Positions 17,868-26,682 of a stretch of DNA of 64,000 bases are shown piece by piece. The position numbers were made by a program, and so were the translations under genes. The stretch's first letter is position 1. Each line of letters starts with the position of its first letter. The stretch is from Acetomicrobium thermoterrenum DSM 13490 (GTDB taxonomy: Bacteria; Synergistota; Synergistia; Synergistales; Acetomicrobiaceae): contig NZ_FNPD01000001.1 in assembly GCF_900107215.1 (NCBI RefSeq), forward strand, positions 124,001-188,000, read 5' to 3'. The notes under the pieces are model-generated. The model ran no database searches. It was not told where the DNA came from and saw nothing but the letters and a program-made list of their open reading frames with translations.

Positions 17868-19043
17868 ATGTCCCGAGGCAAAAGATTGAAAGCGGTGTTC
17901 GTAATAAGCGACGGCATTCGCGGGCACGTTAACCAAAGCCGCGGCGTCGCTCATTTTCTGTCCCTTATTACCGGGTGCGAGGTGCGGGAACTGGAGGCAA
18001 GACCTGCGGGATTTCTTGCAAAAATTAAGGCCAAAAGGGCAATCGATAAAGATGGTAACGGAAAAGCGCTTGTGCGTTGGCTTAAGCGGACAGGAGGGCT
18101 GTCTTTCCCGGAAGCCGTAAAAGAAACCTTACTCTCCCTCAACGCGGCGGGCGAAGAGGTGCTTTTTCTTTCCGCAGGAAGCGGAGTTGCGCCCCTTTGT
18201 CTCTCTTTGGGACGGCTTTTCAAGGGCGGGTGCGCTACTATAATGACTCCCGCCGTGCTGGGGACGAGGCCCTTTGATTTTGCTGTCGTCCCGGATCACG
18301 ACTTCCCGAAGTCTTCTAAAAACGTCCTGGTCACCCTGGGAGCCCCAAACTTCGTCACCGAAGAAAAGATAAGACAGGAAGCCGAAAGGCTAAAAGAGCT
18401 TTTTCCTCCCCGTTTTGAAAAAAGGATAGGGCTTCTTTTGGGGGGAGACGACGGAAACTACCGCATCACGCCCCGCTGGATCGAAGGAGTCGTAAAGCCT
18501 GTATTCGAGCATGCCGATAAAAACGGAGCCGACCTTTACGTTACGACCTCCAGGCGCACCTCCGAAGAAAGCGAAAAGGCCCTGGAAGGCCTGGCGCAAA
18601 AACACCCCTGCGTCAGGTATCTCTGTCTGGCCTCCCGCGATCCCTACAACCCTCTTTACGGCATCTTCGGCCTTGCCACCCACCTTTTGGCCACCGAGGA
18701 CTCCGTATCCATGGTATCCGAGGCAGCGACTGCTGGCTTTCGGGTGGGCGTCCTTTTGGCGGAACGCAAAAAAAGCGTAAAAAGACTTGCCGAAGGCCTT
18801 TGCAAACATCTTGTCGACTGGAAAATTCTGTCGGCCGGGTGCCTCTTCGGCGTGCCGAAATTCGTCCTGACCATAGAGAGGTTTTGCGAGCGAGATCTCG
18901 CCTGCTTTATAAAAGACTTCGCCGACTTCGAAAGTTTCGTCGAAGGAAGTTTTTCGGGCAAACACGGCGTGCAGTTTTGCGAGGCTAAAAGGGCGGCAGA
19001 ATGGATTGCCTCATCTTGGGAAAAAGGGGAGTCGGCAAGGTGA
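17868..19043 (+). CDS. ELM1/DUF1022 family protein (glycosyltransferase-like)
   Basis: The 391-residue protein begins VFVISDGIRGHVNQSRGVAHFL, the hallmark of the family named after plant mitochondrial fission protein ELM1 and common in proteobacterial LPS loci. Other family-like pieces are GAPNFVTEEKI, LLLGGDDGNYRI, TTSRRTSEESEKAL and ATEDSVSMVSEAATAGF. The fold resembles GT-B glycosyltransferases. It opens the surface-glycan cluster and overlaps the next GT4 gene by GTGA, so a role in glycan synthesis is inferred rather than shown. Confidence 0.8.
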   Translation: MSRGKRLKAVFVISDGIRGHVNQSRGVAHFLSLITGCEVRELEARPAGFLAKIKAKRAIDKDGNGKALVRWLKRTGGLSFPEAVKETLLSLNAAGEEVLFLSAGSGVAPLCLSLGRLFKGGCATIMTPAVLGTRPFDFAVVPDHDFPKSSKNVLVTLGAPNFVTEEKIRQEAERLKELFPPRFEKRIGLLLGGDDGNYRITPRWIEGVVKPVFEHADKNGADLYVTTSRRTSEESEKALEGLAQKHPCVRYLCLASRDPYNPLYGIFGLATHLLATEDSVSMVSEAATAGFRVGVLLAERKKSVKRLAEGLCKHLVDWKILSAGCLFGVPKFVLTIERFCERDLACFIKDFADFESFVEGSFSGKHGVQFCEAKRAAEWIASSWEKGESAR

Positions 19044-20080
19044 AAAGGGAGTCGCTTAAGGTAATTCAGATGCTTCCGGAATTTCACGAAGGCGGCGTGG
19101 AACGCCACGTGTTGTGGCTTTCCGGTGCGCTGGCAAAGCAGGGTCATGAGGTCATGGTCGTAAGCAAGGGGGGAAAGCTCGAAAAGTTCCTCGACGAAGC
19201 GGTAAAGGTATGGCACCTTCCCCTTCACGCCAAAAACCCCTTTACCGCCCTTTGGTGTGCTTTACTTGTTGCCCGAAGGGCAAGAAAGGAAGGCTGGCAG
19301 ATAATTCACGCCCACTCGCGCGTTCCCTTTTGGATCGCCTGGTGGGCAAGCTCTTTTAGCGGCGTTCCCTGGGTCGCGACCACTCACGACACCTTTAAAC
19401 ATTCCTTTGTTTTGCATCCTTTAAAAAAAGCCTGTGCTGCTATAAGTGTGAGCCATTCGGTTAAAGAGCATTTGAGTTCATACCTTCCCGAAAGGACTTA
19501 TGTGATATACAATGGACTGCTGCCTACGGAGAAAAGTTGGCAGGGAAGTTTGAAAGACGATCCATTTAAGTTTCTCTTTATTGGTCGTCTTACGTCCAGA
19601 AAGGGTTTGCAAGTTGCTTTAAAGGCTTTGGCAGGTGTAGAGGAGAAGTGGGTTTTAGATGTTGTGGGCGATGGACCTAAACGGGAGGAACTTGAAAGAC
19701 TAAGCGTTGATCTGGGGATTGAGGATAAAGTCCGCTTTTGGGGCTTTCGAGAAGATACTGATGAATGGCATGCCAGATGTTCCTGCTTCTTATTCCCCTC
19801 TCTTGAAGAGGGAATGGGCATGACCTTAATGCGTGCCATCCAGATGGGCGTTCCCGTTTTGGCGTCAGATCTTCCTCCAGTGAGGGAGTTATGCCTTAAT
19901 CCTGATACTTTATTAAAGCCTGGAGACGAACAAGCTTGGAGAGAAGCACTTAAGCTTTTATTATCAGAAAGGAAATCTGTTCATGATTTCGACCGGAATA
20001 AAATACGCTCAGTTGCAGAGATGGCCGAGCTTGTCTTTGAAGTATATCGAAAATGTACATTTAAAAGTTCTGTAATTTAA
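19040..20080 (+). CDS. Family 4 glycosyltransferase (composition-mosaic gene)
   Basis: This is a GT-B fold glycosyltransferase of 346 residues. The N-terminal half has PEFHEGGVERHVLWLSGAL (acceptor domain); the C-terminal half has FLFIGRLTSRKGLQVALKAL, the nucleotide-sugar region VGDGPKREELERL and the EX7E-type motif SLEEGMGMTLMRAIQMGVPVLA. GTG 19040 (GTGA overlap with the previous stop) is preferred over ATG 19001, which lies 40 bases inside the upstream gene. Base composition changes visibly from GC-rich to AT-rich near 19.45 kb, inside the gene, which suggests recombination. Confidence 0.88.
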   Translation: MKRESLKVIQMLPEFHEGGVERHVLWLSGALAKQGHEVMVVSKGGKLEKFLDEAVKVWHLPLHAKNPFTALWCALLVARRARKEGWQIIHAHSRVPFWIAWWASSFSGVPWVATTHDTFKHSFVLHPLKKACAAISVSHSVKEHLSSYLPERTYVIYNGLLPTEKSWQGSLKDDPFKFLFIGRLTSRKGLQVALKALAGVEEKWVLDVVGDGPKREELERLSVDLGIEDKVRFWGFREDTDEWHARCSCFLFPSLEEGMGMTLMRAIQMGVPVLASDLPPVRELCLNPDTLLKPGDEQAWREALKLLLSERKSVHDFDRNKIRSVAEMAELVFEVYRKCTFKSSVI

Positions 20081-20139
20081 TTTCTTTTAATTTAGAATGA
20101 AAGACTTAAATACAAAGCTTAGGGGAGTTATGTGCGCAC

Positions 20140-21336
20140 ATGTTGATGACAGTAAAAGAATGGCCTACGTCAGTATCTGGACATGATTTTACGATACGTT
20201 TATTTAAGATTGAACCGAACGATTATCCTGAAGAGCTTTATAGTCCATGGTATGAGGACCCCCTATACAAGACTTTGGATGTAAAGAGGATATTAGTATA
20301 CGTGGGAGGTGGTGGAATTGGCGACATAGTGATGATAAACCCCTTCTTCAACACTTTAAGGCAGGCATGGCCCGAAAGCCATATCACCTGGATAGGAGGC
20401 TTTACCAACTCCGTTAAGTGTTTGTTGAAGGATAACGGACTTATAGACGACGTGCTTTATACTGTGGTAAGAAAACACAGACCTTCTGCCTTTCCCGAGT
20501 ACGCCAAGTGGTGGCGCGAGGGAAGGCGAATGGGCGAGGTGGATTTATTCATAGACACCCAACGTCAGTTCGTACCGTCTTTGCTTTTTTCTTTGTGCTT
20601 TAAATATAAACACCGCATAGGCTACTCTAGCAAATGTTTCTTCAGCGACTGGAAGTTCGAGGAACCAGACAGACACAAGGTGCACGACACCTTTCAAACT
20701 TTGATCATGGCAAGAAGGCTTGGCATCACACCTCCCGATCCGCTGCACCGCATTGTCATACCCGAAAACTTCGAGCAGATTGCCGGTGATCTGTGGGAAA
20801 AGTACGGCTTTGGCGAGGCCATTGCCATGTTTCCCTACAGCGCCAGGCCCGTAAAGGATTGGGACGGCGAATATTTCCTTTCCCTGGGCCGCATGCTGCT
20901 TAAAGAGGGCTTCAGGGTGCTTTTGTTCGGCGGTCCCCGGGATTTTGAAAACTTGAGGAACCTGGCCGATCTTATGGGCGAAGGAGCTTATGTACCTTAC
21001 CTTCTAACGGATCTTTCGATAGACCAGGAAATGTATCTTTCCATGGCTTTGCTTAAAAGGGCAGCTTTAACCCTATCGGTGGATTCGGGCGGGGCCCATT
21101 TGTCCGCCGCCTTGGGCACGAAGACATTGGTGATCAGCTTGCTATCGCGCGTTAATAAGTTTATGCCTGTAGGGAGGCAGGTTTGGAGCATTTATCCCGG
21201 GATCGAGTGTTCGCCCTGTCCCGACAGAAACATGAAGGCCTGCGGAGGAAAGCGGTGGTGTGCAAAAGGGATTACGCCGCAGATTTTATACGAGGCTGTA
21301 GCAATGTTGCTTGCAGGCGAGGAGGTGGAGCAATGA
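20140..21336 (+). CDS. Family 9 glycosyltransferase (heptosyltransferase-like)
   Basis: The 398-residue protein has the GT9 pattern: ILVYVGGGGIGDIVMINPFF at about residue 50, YSSKCFFSDW, AMFPYSARPVKDWDGEYF, VLLFGGPRDFENL and SVDSGGAHLSAALGTKTLV, then a cysteine-rich CSPCPDRNMKACGGKRWC tail common in this family. It transfers a sugar, possibly a heptose, from a nucleotide donor to a growing glycan at the inner membrane; donor not determinable. The first 190 bases are AT-rich and the rest GC-rich. The stop overlaps the next ATG by four bases. Confidence 0.88.
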   Translation: MLMTVKEWPTSVSGHDFTIRLFKIEPNDYPEELYSPWYEDPLYKTLDVKRILVYVGGGGIGDIVMINPFFNTLRQAWPESHITWIGGFTNSVKCLLKDNGLIDDVLYTVVRKHRPSAFPEYAKWWREGRRMGEVDLFIDTQRQFVPSLLFSLCFKYKHRIGYSSKCFFSDWKFEEPDRHKVHDTFQTLIMARRLGITPPDPLHRIVIPENFEQIAGDLWEKYGFGEAIAMFPYSARPVKDWDGEYFLSLGRMLLKEGFRVLLFGGPRDFENLRNLADLMGEGAYVPYLLTDLSIDQEMYLSMALLKRAALTLSVDSGGAHLSAALGTKTLVISLLSRVNKFMPVGRQVWSIYPGIECSPCPDRNMKACGGKRWCAKGITPQILYEAVAMLLAGEEVEQ

Positions 21337-22385
21337 AAAAGATCCTTCAAGCCATTGATGCGGGAGGCTGGGGTGGCGCCGAAAAGGTAGTTGTTATGAT
21401 ATCAAACGGGCTCGCAGGTATGGGCTATGACGTGGAAGTCTGGGTCAGAAAGGGCTCCCTCTTGGTAGAGCATTTGTCTTCCGAGGTCAAAGTCAGGGTT
21501 GTGCCGTTTTTTAATGATTACGAGCCAATCACACCATGGCTCTTCGCCAGAGCGCTTAAAACGCATGATATAGTTAATGTGCATTTAGGACGTGCGGCTA
21601 AGTTGAGCGGATATATTATGCCTTTTCTTTCTGCGGAATTCAAAAAGAGATTATTTTGTCATATGCATTCGTATCACAAACCGAAGCACTACAAGGGACA
21701 TAAGCAGATTATATGCGTGTCTAAAGCAGTAGAAGATTATGTCAAAAAGACTATGCCCTGGGTAGAGCGGACCTGGGTAGTTTATAACGGGATTGACATA
21801 AAAGACGCAAAAAATGTAACCCCTTTGTTTTCAAAGGATGATCTTGTATTACGAATAGGACTTTTGGCTACTTTTAAGGCTCAAAAAGGACATTCTGACT
21901 TGTTAAAGGCCTTTGCAAAAATTTGTGATTGTTTCTCAGTTGAACTGATGCTTGGCGGTGACGGTCCATTGTTGCAGGAAATGAAAAACCTTGCGGGTAG
22001 TCTTGGTATATCGGAAAAAGTTAAATTTATAGGCCATATCCCTCCTGATGAAGTATTCAACTTTTGGAGGTCTTTGGATGTAGCATGTGTTCCCTCAAAT
22101 GTTGAAGGATTTCCTTTATCTTTGCTTGAAGCAATGGCCTGTGGATTGCCAATTGTTGGGTACGAAGAACCTGGTATTAAAGAAGCTATAGGCGATATGG
22201 GTATATTGCTTCCCGTGGGAGACATTGACGGATTATCTAAGACTCTTAAGAAAGTCATTGAAGATGAAATGTTGAGGGTTAAATTGAGCGATATGAGTTT
22301 AAAGCGAAGTAAACAATTTACAAAAGAAAACATGATTAAACAGATAATTAAAGTCTACGAAGATGCTCTAAATAATAAGGTGTAG
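21333..22385 (+). CDS. Family 4 glycosyltransferase, paralogue of the 25.6-26.7 kb gene
   Basis: The 350-residue GT4 enzyme begins KILQAIDAGGWGGAEKVV and contains HMHSYHKPKHYKGHKQI, VVYNGIDI, GLLATFKAQKGHSDLLKAF, GGDGPLLQEM and the donor motif NVEGFPLSLLEAMACGLPIV. The start is ATG 21333, after GAGGAGG and overlapping the upstream stop; upstream frame is open but has no better site. It aligns along its length with the product of 25623-26681 (both have AIDxxxWGGAE, KMPW/TMPW and YNGID at equal spacing). The first 200 bases are GC-rich, the rest AT-rich. Confidence 0.9.
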   Translation: MKKILQAIDAGGWGGAEKVVVMISNGLAGMGYDVEVWVRKGSLLVEHLSSEVKVRVVPFFNDYEPITPWLFARALKTHDIVNVHLGRAAKLSGYIMPFLSAEFKKRLFCHMHSYHKPKHYKGHKQIICVSKAVEDYVKKTMPWVERTWVVYNGIDIKDAKNVTPLFSKDDLVLRIGLLATFKAQKGHSDLLKAFAKICDCFSVELMLGGDGPLLQEMKNLAGSLGISEKVKFIGHIPPDEVFNFWRSLDVACVPSNVEGFPLSLLEAMACGLPIVGYEEPGIKEAIGDMGILLPVGDIDGLSKTLKKVIEDEMLRVKLSDMSLKRSKQFTKENMIKQIIKVYEDALNNKV

Positions 22386-22408
22386 TATGTAGTATTGGAG
22401 GATTTTCA

Positions 22409-23629
22409 ATGAATATGAACAACATAAAAAACAAATGGCCTATGCACGTTTTTTTTATAAGCCAAGGTATTTCTTTGTTCGGAGTGGGTTATGCGACTTT
22501 ACCGTTGTTGATTTTACTCTTTTGGCTTATTTATAGTGTCAGGAAAAGCAAGAATATTATTACAAGGGATTTGACAAAGAACAATACGATTCAATGGATT
22601 GTTTTTTATTATTTGCTGTTTGTAGTAGCAGTTATTGTTTCTGATATTGTGATGAACGGTAATTTTACTGATCTTGATGGTCCTTTGTATAAAATGGCCT
22701 TTGGGATATATATGCTGCTCGGATATTTAATAGCCAGATCTTTCTCTTCGGAAGAAATTCAGAGCACGGCTCATTATTGGGTTGTATTTTGGTTATTAGT
22801 ATTACTCGTTTTTATAAAAATCTATTATAATGGAATATACAGATACCACCATGGAATATTTGCTTCTCCACATATTCTATTCAGTGGTTTAATAATGATA
22901 AGTTTAATAAATATGGCTCATATAATTGAAAATATTAACATCAAAAATAATATATATTTATTTTCATGTATTTTAGTTTTATTATCTTTTATTTTATCCT
23001 ATAGATATTCTACTTCAGACGTTTTGGCTTATTTATATCTAACATGTGCATTTATTATGTTGATATTATCTACAAAAAAAATAGCGATGTATTTAGTTAG
23101 CTTTCTAGTATTTGCTTTAATAATATTTTTTGCATTCAACCCTGATGTTTTCGCGCAATTTAAATCTGTTGATGTAACTCATCCGAATTGGTGGATGGAA
23201 ATCCTTAATGAACGGGAATATGTATGGAGTGCAGCTATAAGAATGATAGGCCAACATCCTATTTGGGGTGTAGGGTCAGGAAACTTCAGAACTGTATGTG
23301 GGGCAATTTTGGAGGAGATGAATAATACAACTCCCTATACGACATTTGCGCATGCTCACAATTTATTTCTTCAAAATTTTGCTGTTCATGGAGTAATCGC
23401 TGGAACAACTTTCGTCGTTTTTCTCCTGGCTATATTTAGGTCAATATTTAATTCCCCTGCTAATACAACAAACGCGACATTTAGATTGGCGACACTTGCA
23501 TTGTGGGCAATATATGTGATTTATGGCTCAGTAGACAATGCCCCTCTCTACGAGGAAATAATTCCTCTGTTCTGGGGAACTGTGGGTTTATTTCTTGGCT
23601 CAGCGGCTAAAGAAGGGGTACGTGAGTGA
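22409..23629 (+). CDS. O-antigen ligase/polymerase-like membrane protein
   Basis: The 406-residue protein has about ten hydrophobic segments and a large loop after the seventh or eighth, with WGVGSGNFRT and FAHAHNLFLQNFAVHGVIAG. That loop signature is typical of the Wzy_C (O-antigen ligase/polymerase, RfaL/WaaL) family, which polymerises or attaches glycan at the periplasmic face of the inner membrane. Ligase and polymerase cannot be told apart by sequence alone. This is the most AT-rich gene of the window, consistent with horizontal exchange. ATG 22409 follows GGAGG. Confidence 0.82.
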   Translation: MNMNNIKNKWPMHVFFISQGISLFGVGYATLPLLILLFWLIYSVRKSKNIITRDLTKNNTIQWIVFYYLLFVVAVIVSDIVMNGNFTDLDGPLYKMAFGIYMLLGYLIARSFSSEEIQSTAHYWVVFWLLVLLVFIKIYYNGIYRYHHGIFASPHILFSGLIMISLINMAHIIENINIKNNIYLFSCILVLLSFILSYRYSTSDVLAYLYLTCAFIMLILSTKKIAMYLVSFLVFALIIFFAFNPDVFAQFKSVDVTHPNWWMEILNEREYVWSAAIRMIGQHPIWGVGSGNFRTVCGAILEEMNNTTPYTTFAHAHNLFLQNFAVHGVIAGTTFVVFLLAIFRSIFNSPANTTNATFRLATLALWAIYVIYGSVDNAPLYEEIIPLFWGTVGLFLGSAAKEGVRE

Positions 23630-24630
23630 TGAAATGTCCGAAAGTCAGCGTGGTAATTCCAGCTTATAATGCTGCTGTTACTATCAGGGGGACATTAAAT
23701 AGCTTTTTTTCCCAAAGTTTTCGGGATTTTGAGATTATCGTTGTGAACGACGGATCTACTGATAGAACATATGAAATTTGTGAATTACTAAAAAAAGACT
23801 CTCATATCCCTTTGCATGTGTATATTCAGCCTAATAGAGGCGGAGCAAATGCCAGAAACAGGGGAATTGAATTATCTCAAGGCAAATATATCATATTTAT
23901 GGATGCCGATGATATAGTAGAAAAGGATTTCATTAAGAAATTGGTGAATGCAATAGAAAGTAAGTCCATTGTTGATATAGCTTGCTGTTCGTTTGATCTG
24001 TTATATGAGGATGGCGGATCTAAGCCTCGTATTATTAAAAGCGCAAAAAAGGTTTTGAGCGGTAAAGAAGCTTTAATCCACCTTTTAAGAGAAGAACTCG
24101 AAGTTTGGTCAGGGAGCGCAATGTACAGCCGATATTTGCTTACTCGTTTCAACGTCTTTTTTGACGAAGACGTAATTATGGGAGAGGATATTGACTTTCG
24201 ATGGCGTGCTTTTTACCATGCACGACAAGTAGCCCTTGTTCCTGATATACTGGTTCACTATATCCAACATAGTTCCTCAATTACACGCGCTTTGGACCCA
24301 AATCGTTTTCCTCCTTCAAGTTGGCTCGATCCCCATAAATTTTTAAGTTATTTGGAAGCCATGGGGGAAAAAGACGAGGATTTGCTGCAAACTCTCAGGG
24401 GTTACGTTATACCCCTATTTACAGTTAGGAGATTAAGAAATTATATAACCTACGATATTGAAGATCTTTTTTGGGACAGCCTAAAGATTGAAGAAATAAG
24501 AAATACATTAAAACGGGGGTTGGTATCATTCAAATACAATCCTGGGCTAGCTTTAAAATGTTTTTTATTGCTCTGCTATCCAAAAGCATTTTATGACCGT
24601 TATAAATTCAATAAAGGACAATATAGGTGA
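23629..24630 (+). CDS. Family 2 glycosyltransferase
   Basis: This is a GT-A fold enzyme of 333 residues. The N-terminal catalytic domain has VSVVIPAYNAAVTIRGTL, EIIVVNDGSTDRT, NRGGANARNRGIE and the metal-binding FMDADD, then EDIDFRWRAF; the C-terminal 110 residues are not assigned. It would transfer a sugar to the lipid-linked glycan. ATG 23629 overlaps the preceding TGA by one base; GTG 23626 is an equally possible start. Composition is AT-rich like its neighbours. Confidence 0.9.
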   Translation: MKCPKVSVVIPAYNAAVTIRGTLNSFFSQSFRDFEIIVVNDGSTDRTYEICELLKKDSHIPLHVYIQPNRGGANARNRGIELSQGKYIIFMDADDIVEKDFIKKLVNAIESKSIVDIACCSFDLLYEDGGSKPRIIKSAKKVLSGKEALIHLLREELEVWSGSAMYSRYLLTRFNVFFDEDVIMGEDIDFRWRAFYHARQVALVPDILVHYIQHSSSITRALDPNRFPPSSWLDPHKFLSYLEAMGEKDEDLLQTLRGYVIPLFTVRRLRNYITYDIEDLFWDSLKIEEIRNTLKRGLVSFKYNPGLALKCFLLLCYPKAFYDRYKFNKGQYR

Positions 24631-24636
24631 TAGATC

Positions 24637-25626
24637 TTGGTTGATTACCGTCCCCCCAAAGGCATAGGGGAAGAAAAGATGCTTTTTATACGTTATAGCG
24701 CTTTAGGTGACATTGTAAGAGCTATACCCTATGTGGCTACCATAAAGGAAACTTTCCCATCTTTACACATTACTTGGCTGTTAACACATCCCTACGAAGA
24801 TTTGATGAAGGGTCAGCCCTTCGTAGATGATGTCATTGTTTGGTACAGGGGCCTTGGCTGTAAGGGTTTTTTAAATATTATTTCAAAAATAAGAAAATCG
24901 AGCTTTACTCACTTAGTTTCACTTCAGGGTACAGATCGATCTGCCGTGATAGCTCTGCTGTCGGGCATAGAAAACAGGGCTGGGAGGCACGATTGGGCAT
25001 CGTTTGTATATAATTTACCAAGGGAGGACTTGCAGGAAATTTTAGGTCGTACAATAAAGATAGACAAATATCGCCGATATTATAAAGTTAATCAGAAGCT
25101 TAAAAGTTTGACTGATGCTTTATTAAAGAACCTTAACAGACCACGTATTGCCTGCGTGATAGGTGCAAGTAAAAAGGTCAAAAGGTGGCCTGTCTCTAAT
25201 TGGGTTGGTTTTATAACTATGATCACGTCATTTGGCGGAAGCGCTATTTTATTAGGTCACGGTAGAAATGAAGAAGCTCTAGCGCAAACAATAGAAGATT
25301 CGTTGCAAGAAAAACACAATCATAAAATCCTAAATCTCGTGAGTAAACTAAGGCTTAATGAAATGGCTGCTCTAATAGATGGTTGTGATTATGTCGTGGG
25401 TGGCGATACGGGGCCAATGCACTTGGCTTTAGCTCTGCAAAAACCAGCGATAGGACTTTTTGGTCCAACACTGCCAGAACAGGTTGGTTTAAGCGATATA
25501 AGATTTAAGCTCATTGTTGATTGTCCTTTGAAGGGTTGTCAAAAATGGGGTTGTAATAGGAGATGTCTTTCGAGCGTACGGCCTGAAAGGGTGTTTGAGA
25601 TAATAAAGGGGGATTGCGTTTGGTGA
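24637..25626 (+). CDS. Family 9 glycosyltransferase (heptosyltransferase-like)
   Basis: The 329-residue protein has MLFIRYSALGDIVRAIPYV, a match to the start of ADP-heptose:LPS heptosyltransferases, GASKKVKRWPVSNWVGFI, ILLGHGRNEEALA, and GGDTGPMHLALALQKPAIGLFGPT. TTG 24637 has AGGTGA upstream; ATG 24679, after AGGGGAAG, would start the protein exactly at the usual GT9 N-terminus and is a strong alternative. It forms a GT9-GT4 pair with the next gene, like the pair at 20.1-22.4 kb. Composition is AT-rich. Confidence 0.88.
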   Translation: MVDYRPPKGIGEEKMLFIRYSALGDIVRAIPYVATIKETFPSLHITWLLTHPYEDLMKGQPFVDDVIVWYRGLGCKGFLNIISKIRKSSFTHLVSLQGTDRSAVIALLSGIENRAGRHDWASFVYNLPREDLQEILGRTIKIDKYRRYYKVNQKLKSLTDALLKNLNRPRIACVIGASKKVKRWPVSNWVGFITMITSFGGSAILLGHGRNEEALAQTIEDSLQEKHNHKILNLVSKLRLNEMAALIDGCDYVVGGDTGPMHLALALQKPAIGLFGPTLPEQVGLSDIRFKLIVDCPLKGCQKWGCNRRCLSSVRPERVFEIIKGDCVW

Positions 25627-26681
25627 TCAAGGTGTTACACGCGATCGATGGCCGAGCCTGGGGAGGGGCAGAAAGAGTCGTTGCGATGTTGGCTTCAGGT
25701 CTTCGCGAAAGAGGAAATTCCGTCAGCATTTGGACATCCAGAAGGGGCGGTTGTGCAAATATATTTAGAGAAAAACTGGAAAACGATGTTAAAGTGAAAG
25801 AATTGCCCCTCTCGAATGATGCCGATATCATATCGATGGTACATTTCTATAGTGCTTTAAAAAAGTATGACATTGTTCATATTCACTTATCTCATTCAGC
25901 AGTCCTTTGTGCCGTCACTTTGCTCTTTATGTCAAAATATTATAGACGGAAGGTAGTATGTCATTTCCATGGTTTTATAGCAAACCCTAAACATTATCAA
26001 AAGTTCATGCATGGTATTTGCGTTTCTAATGCCGTAGAAAATTTTATTAGAGAAAAGATGCCGTGGATGCGTACGTGGTGTGTGTATAATGGCATTGACT
26101 TGGAAGAAGCTCTTGTTTCTTGCCCTCTTTTACCTTCTTCCAATAAAGTCAGAATAGGTTATTTGGCACGCATGAGCGAGGGAAAAGGCCACGAAGATCT
26201 AATAAAAGCCTTCGCAAATCTTGGAAGAAGCGAAAATGTTGAATTGTTGATCGGCGGGGATGGTAAACTTATGCCATATTTACAAAACCTTGCCAAAGAG
26301 TTGGATCTCGCTGATAAGGTAAAATTTTTGGGGTTTGTGGACCCGAAACAGGCATTTTCCTTTTGGAAATCAGTGGATATAGCGTGTTTTCCTTCGTACA
26401 CTGAGGGGTTTGGTTTGTCAGTGCTCGAGGCAATGGCTTCACATCTTCCTATAGTTGCATATGCCAATCCGGTTTATTTGGAAGTTTTTGACGGTGCTGC
26501 TGTTTTTGTCCCGATCGGAGACATCGAGAAGCTGTCCTGCTCTTTGAAAAAATTGTTGGACAATAAAGATTTGCGATCGCGATATGGAAAGCTGGCCTAT
26601 GAAAGGGCAGAGAAATTTTCAAAGGACGTCATGGTAGACCGGGTGATATCAATATATAATGAGATTTTGAGAGGAATGTAG
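25623..26681 (+). CDS. Family 4 glycosyltransferase, paralogue of the 21.3-22.4 kb gene
   Basis: The 352-residue GT4 enzyme starts IKVLHAIDGRAWGGAERVV and has CHFHGFIANPKHYQKFMHG, KMPWMRTWCVYNGIDL, GYLARMSEGKGHEDLIKAF, GGDGKLMPYLQ and TEGFGLSVLEAMASHLPIV. GTG 25623 (GTGA overlap) matches the N-terminus of its paralogue residue for residue; TTG 25620 and TTG 25614 are alternatives. The two paralogues each follow a GT9 gene, suggesting an old module duplication or repeated use of the same enzyme pair. Confidence 0.9.
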   Translation: MIKVLHAIDGRAWGGAERVVAMLASGLRERGNSVSIWTSRRGGCANIFREKLENDVKVKELPLSNDADIISMVHFYSALKKYDIVHIHLSHSAVLCAVTLLFMSKYYRRKVVCHFHGFIANPKHYQKFMHGICVSNAVENFIREKMPWMRTWCVYNGIDLEEALVSCPLLPSSNKVRIGYLARMSEGKGHEDLIKAFANLGRSENVELLIGGDGKLMPYLQNLAKELDLADKVKFLGFVDPKQAFSFWKSVDIACFPSYTEGFGLSVLEAMASHLPIVAYANPVYLEVFDGAAVFVPIGDIEKLSCSLKKLLDNKDLRSRYGKLAYERAEKFSKDVMVDRVISIYNEILRGM

Positions 26682-26682
26682 C

